Shown: one piece after another, positions 51,640 through 59,971 of the stretch
Layout of the letters: each line of letters begins with the position of its first letter
Position numbering within the stretch: position 1 is the first letter of the stretch
NCBI GenBank assembly: GCA_028684065.1
Contig: JAQUGO010000008.1
Location: forward strand, 1-64,000
DNA: 64,000 nt
Reading direction: 5' to 3'
Origin: Sulfurospirillaceae bacterium
GTDB taxonomy: Bacteria; Campylobacterota; Campylobacteria; Campylobacterales; Sulfurospirillaceae
Notes under the pieces: model-generated
The model's input: only the letters and a program-made list of their open reading frames with translations
Database searches by the model: none
What the model was told of the DNA's origin: nothing
Position numbers and translations under genes: made by a program

Positions 51640-52200
51640 CTCTATCGCTTCAACATCAATTGCCAGTTTAACATCTTCGCTGACAGTTAATCCACCACCT
51701 TCTAGGATCTTATTCCATGTTAGTCCAAAATCTTTACGATTGATGACACCTTCTAGTGTAAAACCTACACGCTGATGTCCTTGAAAATCTTTAATGACGC
51801 CATGGATTTTAACATCTAAAACAACATCTTTGGTAATCCCATGTATACTAAGTTTTCCATAAACTTTGCCATCTTTCATACTGCTCATAACAAAATCAAT
51901 AGTTTTATATTTGGCAGCATCAAAAAAGTCAGCACTTCTGAGGTGATCATCTCTTTTTACAATACCTGTATCGACAGAAGATGCTTCAATTTTTGCCGTT
52001 AATTTACTAAATTGTTTTGTAGCGGGATCAAATTCTATATCACCACTATAAATGTTGAATTTCCCTTTTACATTTGAAATCATCATATGTGTAACATTAA
52101 ATCCAACAGTTGTATGTGTGTTGTCAATAATAAACTCTTTAGCATGTGTCATACTAACGAGAAATGTCAAAACAAGCAACAGTCTTACATAATATTTCAT
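51634..52200 (-). CDS. YceI-family periplasmic lipid-binding-like protein
   Basis: The 188-residue protein has a signal peptide (about 1-20) and a YceI lipocalin-like beta barrel: IDNTHTTVGFNVTHMMISNVKGKF (about 25-48), KRDDHLRSADFFDAAKYKTI and a C-terminal GGLTVSEDVKLAIDVE strand. YceI proteins bind long isoprenoid chains in the periplasm. The physiological ligand is unknown. It is a single gene ending inside yigZ's last codons. Confidence 0.9.
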   Translation of the reverse strand: MKYYVRLLLVLTFLVSMTHAKEFIIDNTHTTVGFNVTHMMISNVKGKFNIYSGDIEFDPATKQFSKLTAKIEASSVDTGIVKRDDHLRSADFFDAAKYKTIDFVMSSMKDGKVYGKLSIHGITKDVVLDVKIHGVIKDFQGHQRVGFTLEGVINRKDFGLTWNKILEGGGLTVSEDVKLAIDVEAIEL

Positions 52201-52282
52201 GGTATATCCTTTTGCTGAAATTTTTAAATTATAATACCAAAAAACTTACGGACACAATGTGATAAAAAAGTAATATTTTGGT

Positions 52283-52735
52283 TTAAAGCATTTGTGACAG
52301 TTGAAAGAGAGCAGCGCTACAAATACCTGCAACAATACCTGCCACGACATCATCACCCATGACTCCCACACCCCCTTTGACATTGCGATCAATTTTACCA
52401 ATGATAGAAGGTTTCCAAATATCAAAAAGGCGAAAAAAAGCGAATGATGCAAGGACTTGTAGAAGTGTTCCAGAACTTAAAACAAGGGCTATCCAGACAC
52501 CGACTACTTCATCAATCACGATGCTTTTATCATCATGCTCGCCACCATTTGTTTCATAGGTGTTGATAGCCTTGATACCTAAAATACTCAGAAGAATCGT
52601 CAATAAAAAGAGTGTTTCCATGGAAAGATACGTATAAATAAATACCCCAACAATGGTAGCAAGAATGCTACCAGCCGTTCCAGGCGCTTTTGGGGAAAGA
52701 CCCGTATAAAAAAAAGTTAAAAATAGCTTTTGCAT
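52283..52735 (-). CDS. pgpA: Phosphatidylglycerophosphatase A PgpA
   Basis: PgpA dephosphorylates phosphatidylglycerophosphate to phosphatidylglycerol at the inner membrane. The 150-residue protein has the family motifs GLSPKAPGTAGSI (about 12-24), IVIDEVVGVWIAL (about 72-84, with the metal-binding Asp/Glu) and RLFDIWKPSIIGKIDRN, ending in GGVGVMGDDVVAGIVAG. The gene order pgpA/ATP-sulfurylase-like/regulator/ispDF/mrp/dapD is that of C. jejuni Cj1610-Cj1605. It follows its upstream neighbour by 8 bases. Confidence 0.94.
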   Translation of the reverse strand: MQKLFLTFFYTGLSPKAPGTAGSILATIVGVFIYTYLSMETLFLLTILLSILGIKAINTYETNGGEHDDKSIVIDEVVGVWIALVLSSGTLLQVLASFAFFRLFDIWKPSIIGKIDRNVKGGVGVMGDDVVAGIVAGICSAALFQLSQML

Positions 52736-52743
52736 TAATACCC

Positions 52744-53934
52744 CTATGTTAAAGAGGTTGTTTGGTGCAAGCGCATCAATTCAAGGTAAAACTCTCGCTC
52801 GTTATGCTCTTCTAAAAGACCACTGTTCGGGAAGATGGCATCGTAAATTTTACCAATATTCTCAAAACGATTTTTGAATAATTCACTAAGCATCAGAGCG
52901 GAGATGTCTTTTCGCATAAAGATTGCGGGTGGAAGCATTCCTGCTTTTAAAATTTCAAAAAGTGCATCAGCGTGATATTTAATATGGTGATGTCCTCCAT
53001 GTGGGCATGTGATAGTGCTAACGAGCGTTTTACATTCGTTGCAGTAGACAAATTCAGGAATAATTTCGATTTCGATATCCAAATCTTCATACTGATCAAG
53101 AAGAGATTTTACTTTGTTTTTGTCATAATACATGCCTATACCATTGTGTTTTTGACCTAAAACAAGTTTATTACAACCAAAATTATAAGCACAAATGCTG
53201 TCTAAGATAGCATTTTTATAACTGGTGAAAAGGTAAGTATTTTCAAAAGGAACGAGTACAACTCTATTTTTTGGAACGTAGTTATCGACAAAATAACGTA
53301 GTGCTTTTAACCGTAACTGATAAGAGAGTTTGTCTTGTTTATAAGGCTTAAGTAAAAAGATAACGAGTAGGTCACATTTTTCAAGGGTAATTCGAATAAG
53401 CCTTTCATGTGCTCGATGAAAAGGTTTTGAATTAAACATAAGTGCTGAAATATTTTTAGCTCCCAGTCGTTCTTTGGCTTCTAAAATAGTATTTTTAACC
53501 ATTTTAATATCATCAAAATCGAGTTCATACTCACCACATACAGCAACATCTCCTAGGCGTTTTAAGAAGAGTTGTGTGTCTGGATTATTCGTATCATAGG
53601 TTCCAAAAATTTGCTCTATACGCTTTTTTTTGTCAACATCAAAGACTTCATCTACGACGATATGACCTTTGATTTTTCCATCCACGACAAAATCGAGTAT
53701 TTCACCTTGGTAGGCAGATACTAGAATCTCTCTATTCTTATGGCCTGAAGGTGCAATAATAAAAGGGAAGGGGAAAGGTTTTCCTTTAAAATGCCCAGTT
53801 TCATCTACTTCTTGAGACTCTGCTTTATTCATAAGTCTTTCAACAGGATATAAAATACCTTCTTTGGCAAGTGCTAATGTAGCTAAGAACTCTTTATCGA
53901 TGAATAGTTGTCTATTTTTTCTTATTGATTCCAT
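52744..53934 (-). CDS. ATP-sulfurylase-like nucleotidyltransferase with altered active-site motif
   Basis: The 396-residue protein has the fold and length of sulfate adenylyltransferase: an N-terminal PUA-like part (about 1-160) and a catalytic part with the HxxH motif in PFHRAHE (His173, His176). The canonical QTRNP before the histidines is FNSKP, so the sulfate-contacting Gln and Arg are both changed, while GQKHNGIGMYY replaces the usual GRDHAG-type loop. A CxxC...CPHG cluster (about 298-312) resembles a zinc site. It lies between pgpA and a degenerate regulator that overlaps its start by 23 bases; APS kinase, reductase and sulfate transport genes are absent. It may be an enzyme with another substrate, so I give no gene symbol. 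C. jejuni Cj1609 appears equivalent. Confidence 0.7.
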   Translation of the reverse strand: MESIRKNRQLFIDKEFLATLALAKEGILYPVERLMNKAESQEVDETGHFKGKPFPFPFIIAPSGHKNREILVSAYQGEILDFVVDGKIKGHIVVDEVFDVDKKKRIEQIFGTYDTNNPDTQLFLKRLGDVAVCGEYELDFDDIKMVKNTILEAKERLGAKNISALMFNSKPFHRAHERLIRITLEKCDLLVIFLLKPYKQDKLSYQLRLKALRYFVDNYVPKNRVVLVPFENTYLFTSYKNAILDSICAYNFGCNKLVLGQKHNGIGMYYDKNKVKSLLDQYEDLDIEIEIIPEFVYCNECKTLVSTITCPHGGHHHIKYHADALFEILKAGMLPPAIFMRKDISALMLSELFKNRFENIGKIYDAIFPNSGLLEEHNEREFYLELMRLHQTTSLT

Positions 53935-54799
53935 ACTTTTTCCTTTTTTCCCATAGACTTTTACGTGATATTCCTAGTTTTTTTGAGAGCTCTGTATCGG
54001 GGAATTTGTTTTGAAAATTACTAATGATATATTTGACATAATCATCAATGCATAAAATTTCGCCTTGATCTAAGATTTTATTGTCATTGTTGATTTCGAT
54101 TTCGGTGAGTGTTGATTCTTCATTCGGATCAGTGCTACACAAAATAGCGCGTTTACCTTCAATCATCGCATAAACTTTAATCTTTTCACTTTTTTTGAGA
54201 TTTTGTAGGTCGATAATATAAATCAACTCATCATTGGTCGTGCGCGCAATTTTTTCATAGGCGTTGTTTTGGGTCAGTGAGACAAATATAAAAGCTTCAT
54301 TTTGGGCCGTTGCATAGTTAAATACTAAAGCATCAGCATTTTTTTGAAAATTAGTTTTAATAAGAATAGGAAATTTTACCTTTTTCTCAATTGGCTCTAA
54401 ATTGGCTGTAGCAAAAAGATTTTTCACATATTCTTTGTACGTTACATTTTCTTTTTTAAGCGTTTTAAAATCACTCAAATGTTGTAATTTTCGCATTAAC
54501 TCTTCAATCATAAAAGGCTTTTGAATATAATCACATGCACCTGCTTTGATAGGGTTTGTTACCGTATCGTTACTAATATATGAAATCATCAAAATAATGA
54601 TAGACGAACGATGTTTTTCAATCACAGGGTAAAAATTTTGTCCTGAGATATTGGTTGAAAGTAAAACGGCTTCATATTTTTCATCTCTGAGTGCATCTTT
54701 AATGCTGGTAGCAATTTCACAAACATGACCAATTTCCATGAGTTTTGAGGCAATGCTCTGGGCGAGGTAAATTTCATTTTCTACTATAAGTATCTTCAT
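53912..54799 (-). CDS. Atypical response-regulator-like protein with Fis-type HTH
   Basis: The 295-residue protein has a receiver-like domain (about 1-115) in which the acidic pair is Glu7/Glu9-like and the phosphoacceptor Asp is replaced (LLSTNISG, Ser48), though the Lys in DYIQKPF is kept. The middle (about 135-235) looks like a decayed AAA+ region without Walker A or B. The end is a Fis-type helix-turn-helix (TELSKKLGISRKSLWEKRKKYG, about 269-290). So it has the layout of an NtrC-type regulator but probably cannot be phosphorylated or drive sigma-54. The ATG overlaps the ispDF stop (ATGA). C. jejuni Cj1608 is at the same place. Its targets are unknown. Confidence 0.75.
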   Translation of the reverse strand: MKILIVENEIYLAQSIASKLMEIGHVCEIATSIKDALRDEKYEAVLLSTNISGQNFYPVIEKHRSSIIILMISYISNDTVTNPIKAGACDYIQKPFMIEELMRKLQHLSDFKTLKKENVTYKEYVKNLFATANLEPIEKKVKFPILIKTNFQKNADALVFNYATAQNEAFIFVSLTQNNAYEKIARTTNDELIYIIDLQNLKKSEKIKVYAMIEGKRAILCSTDPNEESTLTEIEINNDNKILDQGEILCIDDYVKYIISNFQNKFPDTELSKKLGISRKSLWEKRKKYGINKKK

Positions 54800-55920
54800 G
54801 CATTCTTCCAATCGTAATATTTAAGTGTGGCTGTCGCACTGACACCAACACCTTCTTTTCTCCCGATAAAACCAAGTTTTTCAGTAGTCGTTGCTTTGAT
54901 ATTAACATGCTGTGGGGCAATGTTTAAAATGTGAGCTAAACAAAATCGCATCGTATCTTTGTGCACGCCAATGCGGGGAAATTCAGCCATGATTGTAATA
55001 TCACAATGGACAATTTCAAATCCCACTTTTTGTAAAAACGTGCAGACCTCCTTTAGTAAAATTCTTGAATCACAATTTTTATAACGCATATCGGTATCTG
55101 GGAAAAGCTCTCCAATGTCACCCGCACCACTTGCTCCTAAAAGAGCATCAATCAATGCGTGGATAGCAACATCACCATCAGAGTGTGCTTTAAATCCAAT
55201 GTTGGGATGTATCTCTACGCCGCCTAACATCATGACTTTGCCATCTTCGAAGCTGTGTACATCAAAGCCACTTCCCACAAAAGTAGTATTACTAGGGGCA
55301 CGAAGGCATGTCAGCATATCTATATCTTCTTTACGTGTAAGCTTTTTAGCTTTGATATCACCTAACACATAACCAATTTTCCCGCCCATGGCTTTGATGG
55401 CGCTACTGTCATCAGTATATTGAATAGGACTTAAAAGGGCTTGTTTCAACAGTGCCGTTTGAGAGAGTTGAGGTGTTTGAATCAGCTTTACAGATTCTCG
55501 TTCAATAGTAGAGTCTTCGTAAACAACTGTATCAACCACAGGAAGATAGGGAACCACGCAATCATACTGTTCTTTAGCCTTTAGGATTCTTTGCATCATA
55601 GCTTCATCAACGCAAGCTCTAGCACTATCACTGACTATAACATAAGGAGTATTGACATGTAAGAGTGCATTGTTTAAAGAATCTTGCCTACTCTCTCCAC
55701 CTTCTACAAAAGTGATGGTGTTGCTGAATTTACGGGCATAAGCGATTTCATCTTTACTTGCTGTAACAATAACTTTATCAAAAGGTCCATAGCAAAGTAA
55801 ATTATGCGTGGCGTAAAGCCATAAAGGCTCATCAGCGATACGCAACCATTGTTTTTTAGCATGGCCATTAAATCGTGACGATGAACCAGCACCTAATATC
55901 ACAAGGGTTAAATCGGGCAA
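54796..55920 (-). CDS. ispDF: Bifunctional MEP-pathway enzyme IspDF
   Basis: IspDF fuses two non-adjacent steps of isoprenoid synthesis. The N-terminal half (about 1-205) is the CTP:methylerythritol phosphate cytidylyltransferase with LGAGSSSRFNGHAKKQWL. The C-terminal half (about 214-374) is MECDP synthase with GSGFDVHSFEDG and HSDGDVAIHALIDALLGA, including the zinc-binding Asp/His residues. Length 374 is normal for the fusion. It starts just over 100 bases from the divergent mrp gene and its stop overlaps the regulator start. Confidence 0.96.
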   Translation of the reverse strand: MPDLTLVILGAGSSSRFNGHAKKQWLRIADEPLWLYATHNLLCYGPFDKVIVTASKDEIAYARKFSNTITFVEGGESRQDSLNNALLHVNTPYVIVSDSARACVDEAMMQRILKAKEQYDCVVPYLPVVDTVVYEDSTIERESVKLIQTPQLSQTALLKQALLSPIQYTDDSSAIKAMGGKIGYVLGDIKAKKLTRKEDIDMLTCLRAPSNTTFVGSGFDVHSFEDGKVMMLGGVEIHPNIGFKAHSDGDVAIHALIDALLGASGAGDIGELFPDTDMRYKNCDSRILLKEVCTFLQKVGFEIVHCDITIMAEFPRIGVHKDTMRFCLAHILNIAPQHVNIKATTTEKLGFIGRKEGVGVSATATLKYYDWKNA

Positions 55921-56026
55921 AAGTTGTCCTTTTTCTGAAGTGTTACAATATTATACATTTTGAAAGCTTTTTTTTATCTTTTTTGTGTTAAATTCCGCCA
56001 TAAATTAAAGAATAAGGAAAAGAGAT

Positions 56027-57184
56027 ATGTTAACAAAAGAGAACGTTCTTGCAAAACTGAAAGAAGTTAAGTATCCAGGTTTTGAAAAAGATATCGTGAC
56101 ATTTGGTTTTGTCAAAGATATTCAGATTAAGGATGAAAATATTTTTGTAGATGTTGAGATTGTTTCTTCCGCAAAAGAAGTAGGCGATGAACTCAAAGGT
56201 ACTATCGCAAGTGCTCTTGAAGCTATTGGTGCAAAACGTGTGGATGTCGCTGTTAAACAACCAAAACCTCCTGTGCAAAAAAGCAATTCTCAATCAGGTA
56301 AAAATATTGCTCCCCATGTCAAGAATTTTGTTATGGTGAGTAGTGGAAAAGGTGGTGTTGGTAAAACAACAACAACGGTTAACTTAGCGATTGCTCTTGC
56401 AAGCCAAGGTAAAAAAGTAGGGCTTTTAGATGCTGATATTTACGGACCAAATGTACCTCGTATGATGGGTGTTGTTGATACCAACCCTGAAATTGTGGGA
56501 CAAAAAGTTAAACCTATTATGGCCTATGGCGTTGAAATGATGAGTATGGGCTCTTTAATGGAAGGTGGACAATCACTGATTTGGAGAGGGGCTATGGTCA
56601 TGAAAGCCATTGAACAACTCTTACGTGATATTTTGTGGAGCGACTTGGATGTTCTTTTTATCGACATGCCTCCAGGAACAGGTGATGCTCAATTGACATT
56701 AGCGCAAAGTGTTCCTGTCACAACTGGAATTTGTGTTACAACCCCACAACAAGTAGCCCTCGATGATACAGAGAGAAGTTTAGATATGTTCCAAAAATTA
56801 CATATCCCCATCGCTGGAATTATGGAAAATATGAGTGGATTTATCTGCCCTGAAACCAATAAAGAGTACGATATTTTTGGTAAAGGTACCACTCGACCGT
56901 TGGCGGATAAATTTGAAACGATTGTTCTTGGAGAGATACCTATTGAGCCAGCTGTTCGCGAAGGTGGCGATGCAGGTAAGCCTGTTGTTTTCTTTCATCC
57001 TGAGAGCGAAACAGCAAAGCGTTATCAAGTGTGTGCCTCAAAATTGTGGGATAAAATCGAACAAATTAATGCTGAGGGTGGCGTAAGCAATGAATCGATT
57101 CAGCCAACAACACCTCCAGGTGTTAGTGCTTGTTCAACAGCGGGTGCAAAAAGTGATGATCATAGCTGTGGTTGTGGGCATTAA
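56027..57184 (+). CDS. mrp: Mrp/ApbC-family iron-sulfur cluster carrier
   Basis: The 385-residue protein has an N-terminal MIP18/DUF59 domain (about 5-85), then a deviant-Walker P-loop NTPase: SSGKGGVGKTTTTVNLAIAL (about 105-124), DADIYGPNVPRMMG, and DMPPGTGDAQLTL. It acts in Fe-S protein maturation. The CxxC-like site usual in ApbC is altered (GFICPETN), while the C-terminal tail has clustered cysteines (SACSTAG and HSCGCGH), which may carry the cluster instead. It precedes dapD by 39 bases, and shares that neighbour in C. jejuni. Confidence 0.9.
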   Translation: MLTKENVLAKLKEVKYPGFEKDIVTFGFVKDIQIKDENIFVDVEIVSSAKEVGDELKGTIASALEAIGAKRVDVAVKQPKPPVQKSNSQSGKNIAPHVKNFVMVSSGKGGVGKTTTTVNLAIALASQGKKVGLLDADIYGPNVPRMMGVVDTNPEIVGQKVKPIMAYGVEMMSMGSLMEGGQSLIWRGAMVMKAIEQLLRDILWSDLDVLFIDMPPGTGDAQLTLAQSVPVTTGICVTTPQQVALDDTERSLDMFQKLHIPIAGIMENMSGFICPETNKEYDIFGKGTTRPLADKFETIVLGEIPIEPAVREGGDAGKPVVFFHPESETAKRYQVCASKLWDKIEQINAEGGVSNESIQPTTPPGVSACSTAGAKSDDHSCGCGH

Positions 57185-57223
57185 GACATTAACAATAAAT
57201 TGATTAAAATAAGGAAGTAACAC

Positions 57224-58441
57224 ATGGCACTTAGAACGACAGTAAACGAGGAAGATTTTAAAGCGTTGATTGCTGAAATTGAATCAAGTGAAGGGTATAA
57301 AAGACCTATTGCTTTTGGTATTGCTAGAGTTGATCGAGGGCAACTACATGCAGATAAAATTTTGCAAGCAACTTTTCCTGTTGTAAACTGGAATGAAAAT
57401 TTTGGCAGCGCAGCTATTTTTATTGCTTCAGCTCAAGAGAGTGGTATTGAAGTTGATTTTAGTGGTAGCGAGTTTGTGTGCGATGTCAAGAAAAAATTTC
57501 TTAAAAGTGCTATGAATGCTTTCACACCTTATCTAAATTTAGCCTATGGCGATGCTCATACCAATGTTCAAGTTATTAAAACATTAGATTGGATTGCCCA
57601 GAGTGAGAAGATTAAAGGGGATTATCGCTTAGTTTTTTTATTTGAAGATGATAAACCTTTAAGTGCTGAAGCCGTATACCTTAAACTCTATGCGCTCTCC
57701 AGTGGAAAAGCTCCACTTCGCTCTATAAATCTAAATGGTGCTTTTGGCGTGCTCGAAAATGTGGCATGGTCACTAGGTCAGCCGATAGAATTAGCATGGC
57801 TTAGAGAGAATGAAATTGAGATGAAATTGATGGGAAGTTATCCGATTATTGAGTCTGTTGATAAATTTCCTCGTTTCCTCTCTCATATTATTCCTGCAGA
57901 TAATACGAGAATTCTTGATAGTTCAAAAGTACGCATGGGCGCACAACTTGCAGCTGGTACGACAATTATGCCAGGGGCAAGTTATGTAAACTTTAATGCA
58001 GGCACTACAGGAGCTGTTATGGTAGAAGGGCGGATTAGTTCTTCGGTTGTCGTGGGCCGTGGTAGTGATGTTGGTGGAGGGGCTAGTATCTTAGGGGTAC
58101 TCAGTGGTACTAATGGCAATCCTGTGAGTATTGGTGAAAATACTTTATTGGGTGCTAATTCAGTGACGGGGATTCCTTTAGGAGATGGCTGTATCGTTGA
58201 TGCGGGTATTGCTATTTTGGAAGGCACTAAGATAGGTGTTTTACATGCCGAATTGCTTAAGATAATCGAAGCTAATCCGAAAAAGAAATTAAAAAAAGTA
58301 TCAAAAGATGAGATGAGCTTTTTTAAAGGCTTAGAGCTTGCTGGTCTTGATGGTATTCATTACCGCCAAAATAGCGTTAATGGTATGATTATGGCGTATC
58401 GTAGTAAACGAGAGATTAAACTTAATAGTGAACTACATTAG
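57224..58441 (+). CDS. dapD: Tetrahydrodipicolinate N-succinyltransferase DapD
   Basis: DapD succinylates tetrahydrodipicolinate in the lysine/meso-diaminopimelate branch needed for peptidoglycan. The long N-terminal region (about 1-220) is typical of the epsilonproteobacterial/actinobacterial type, and the C-terminal left-handed beta helix follows (about 235-365: VRMGAQLAAGTTIMPGASYVNFNAGT, RISSSVVVGRGSDVGGGASILG). Length 405 fits that subtype. The ATG has AAGGAAG upstream. It is convergent with a small gene across a shared hairpin. Confidence 0.94.
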   Translation: MALRTTVNEEDFKALIAEIESSEGYKRPIAFGIARVDRGQLHADKILQATFPVVNWNENFGSAAIFIASAQESGIEVDFSGSEFVCDVKKKFLKSAMNAFTPYLNLAYGDAHTNVQVIKTLDWIAQSEKIKGDYRLVFLFEDDKPLSAEAVYLKLYALSSGKAPLRSINLNGAFGVLENVAWSLGQPIELAWLRENEIEMKLMGSYPIIESVDKFPRFLSHIIPADNTRILDSSKVRMGAQLAAGTTIMPGASYVNFNAGTTGAVMVEGRISSSVVVGRGSDVGGGASILGVLSGTNGNPVSIGENTLLGANSVTGIPLGDGCIVDAGIAILEGTKIGVLHAELLKIIEANPKKKLKKVSKDEMSFFKGLELAGLDGIHYRQNSVNGMIMAYRSKREIKLNSELH

Positions 58442-58448
58442 TCTTATT

Positions 58449-58476
58449 GAGAGGTAGGCTATTGGCCTATCTTCTC
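58449..58476. terminator. Hairpin between dapD and the small minus-strand gene
   Basis: GAGAGGTAGGC (58449-58459) pairs with GCCTATCTTCTC (58465-58476) with one bulge, right after the dapD stop and across the stop of the convergent gene (58467). T-runs are short, so strength is uncertain. Confidence 0.5.
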
Positions 58477-58682
58477 AAAAGAGCTTCATTAAAAGCTTCA
58501 GCCCATTGAAGTGAAACTTTTTGATAGGTTTTTTGTGCTACTTCGTTATCTTTTAAAATCCAGTTTCCGCAATTAGAGCATTTGGTGGCATATTTTTCAA
58601 GTGTGTGTAAATCCATGGAATCAATTTCGACTAATCGTGCTTTACATTCTGCAATGGAACACTTAAGTTCATTTTGTGACAT
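58467..58682 (-). CDS. Small four-cysteine protein of unknown function (71 aa)
   Basis: The 71-residue protein has four cysteines, two in the N-terminal part (LKCSIAEC) and a CSNCGNW pair in the middle, suggesting a small zinc-ribbon-like or redox site. No membrane segment or signal is present. I do not recognise a family. The start codon is ATG with AGAGGTA upstream (weak SD). It sits between convergent dapD and the GGDEF gene, which is transcribed in the same direction 49 bases upstream. Confidence 0.6.
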   Translation of the reverse strand: MSQNELKCSIAECKARLVEIDSMDLHTLEKYATKCSNCGNWILKDNEVAQKTYQKVSLQWAEAFNEALLRR

Positions 58683-58730
58683 AAAATACCTCTAAAATAA
58701 TATTTTTATACGATTGTACATAAATTTACA

Positions 58731-59960
58731 TTATAATGAAATAAGGCAATTTCTACCGCTCTCTTTAGCTTGATACAAAGCATTATCGGCTATTTTGACA
58801 ATTTCTTCTGGGCTTTTTCCTTTACTACTACTTGCTACACCGATGCTTACCGTTAAACGCTCTTTTTTGATAGCCTTTTTTTCACGTATAGGGTGTGGTG
58901 CTTTCGTGGGACGCTCTTTGTCTCGTAAAACAAAACCTCTTTTAAAAATAGATTCTCTAATTTCTTCAAGGGCTAAGATACAATCTTCTTTCTTTTTCCC
59001 ACGAAAAAGTACCGTAAATTCTTCACCTCCATAGCGAAAAACTTTTCCTCCATTTTTGACATGACTGAGTTCTGTTGCTATAAGTTTTAAAACGTCATCA
59101 CCGATATCGTGCCCAAATTTATCATTAAACTTTTTAAAAAAATCAATATCAACCATTGCAATCGTATAGTGAGAGCTTAATCGTAAAAAGGCTTCTTCAA
59201 GGGCGCGTCTTCCAGGAATTCCTGTGAGAGTATCAATATATGCCATGCGGTAGGCATCGTGCGAGAGAGCTGCAATAGCGATCAGTGAAGTGATAAGTGA
59301 AAAAAGAATAAAACTATTTTTATCATGTAAAAATAAAAAGGCAATCATCTGTGCAAAGAGCATCCAAAAGGGTGCTTTTTGACTTTTTGCTTCAAATAAA
59401 AGAGATATAAGTAAAATAAATGAGAGCGATATAACCGATAAAATGGTTACGAAATCACTGGCTTTTGTGAGCTTACCGAGGCTTGCAGGCAAGAGACTAG
59501 AGCTCAATGCTGTTTGCATTTCAGAGGAAAAGTTTTTTAAAGCCGTATAGGCAATCATAAGAAAAAACAATCCAATGCTACTTCTCACTAAACCAAAAGA
59601 GCTAAAAAGACCTCTTTCTTGTAAAGCATAAATAATTAGAAAACCAAGAGCCGTGCATAAAGGAGCAATATGCCAAAAAGCAGTCACGCTTAATTTGTTA
59701 AAAAAGGTGGTAGGAAAGGCGAGTGCTAAATTAAAGAAGAGAGGAAATAGGAGTAATACAAAAAGTTTGCTTTTATTAAAATAGATACTCAGGGCAATAG
59801 CTAACAGTAAAAATACGAAGGTACTCTGCCATAAAAAATAGTAAGCATAATTGGGAATCAATGCCCCTTCAAAAGCAATCCACCCTAACAAAATTGCTCC
59901 AAAGCAAAGCATGTGAAAAGAGTAGAATTTATCTTTAATATAAGGCATTGCATATCCCAT
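58731..59960 (-). CDS. Membrane-bound diguanylate cyclase (GGDEF)
   Basis: The 409-residue protein has about eight N-terminal membrane helices (about 12-225) and a C-terminal GGDEF domain (about 245-405) with an intact FRYGGEEF motif near 320, so it should make c-di-GMP. The DTLTGIPGRRALEEAF start of the domain and DIDFFKKFNDKFGHDIGDDVL are canonical. There is no RxxD inhibitory site five residues before GGEEF (the sequence is HVKNGGKVF), so product feedback may be absent. An insert of charged residues (RDKERPTKAPHPIREKKAIKK, after the motif) is unusual. Start choice is uncertain between ATG 59960 and ATG 59948. Confidence 0.9.
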   Translation of the reverse strand: MGYAMPYIKDKFYSFHMLCFGAILLGWIAFEGALIPNYAYYFLWQSTFVFLLLAIALSIYFNKSKLFVLLLFPLFFNLALAFPTTFFNKLSVTAFWHIAPLCTALGFLIIYALQERGLFSSFGLVRSSIGLFFLMIAYTALKNFSSEMQTALSSSLLPASLGKLTKASDFVTILSVISLSFILLISLLFEAKSQKAPFWMLFAQMIAFLFLHDKNSFILFSLITSLIAIAALSHDAYRMAYIDTLTGIPGRRALEEAFLRLSSHYTIAMVDIDFFKKFNDKFGHDIGDDVLKLIATELSHVKNGGKVFRYGGEEFTVLFRGKKKEDCILALEEIRESIFKRGFVLRDKERPTKAPHPIREKKAIKKERLTVSIGVASSSKGKSPEEIVKIADNALYQAKESGRNCLISL

Positions 59961-59971
59961 GTTTTTTGCGA

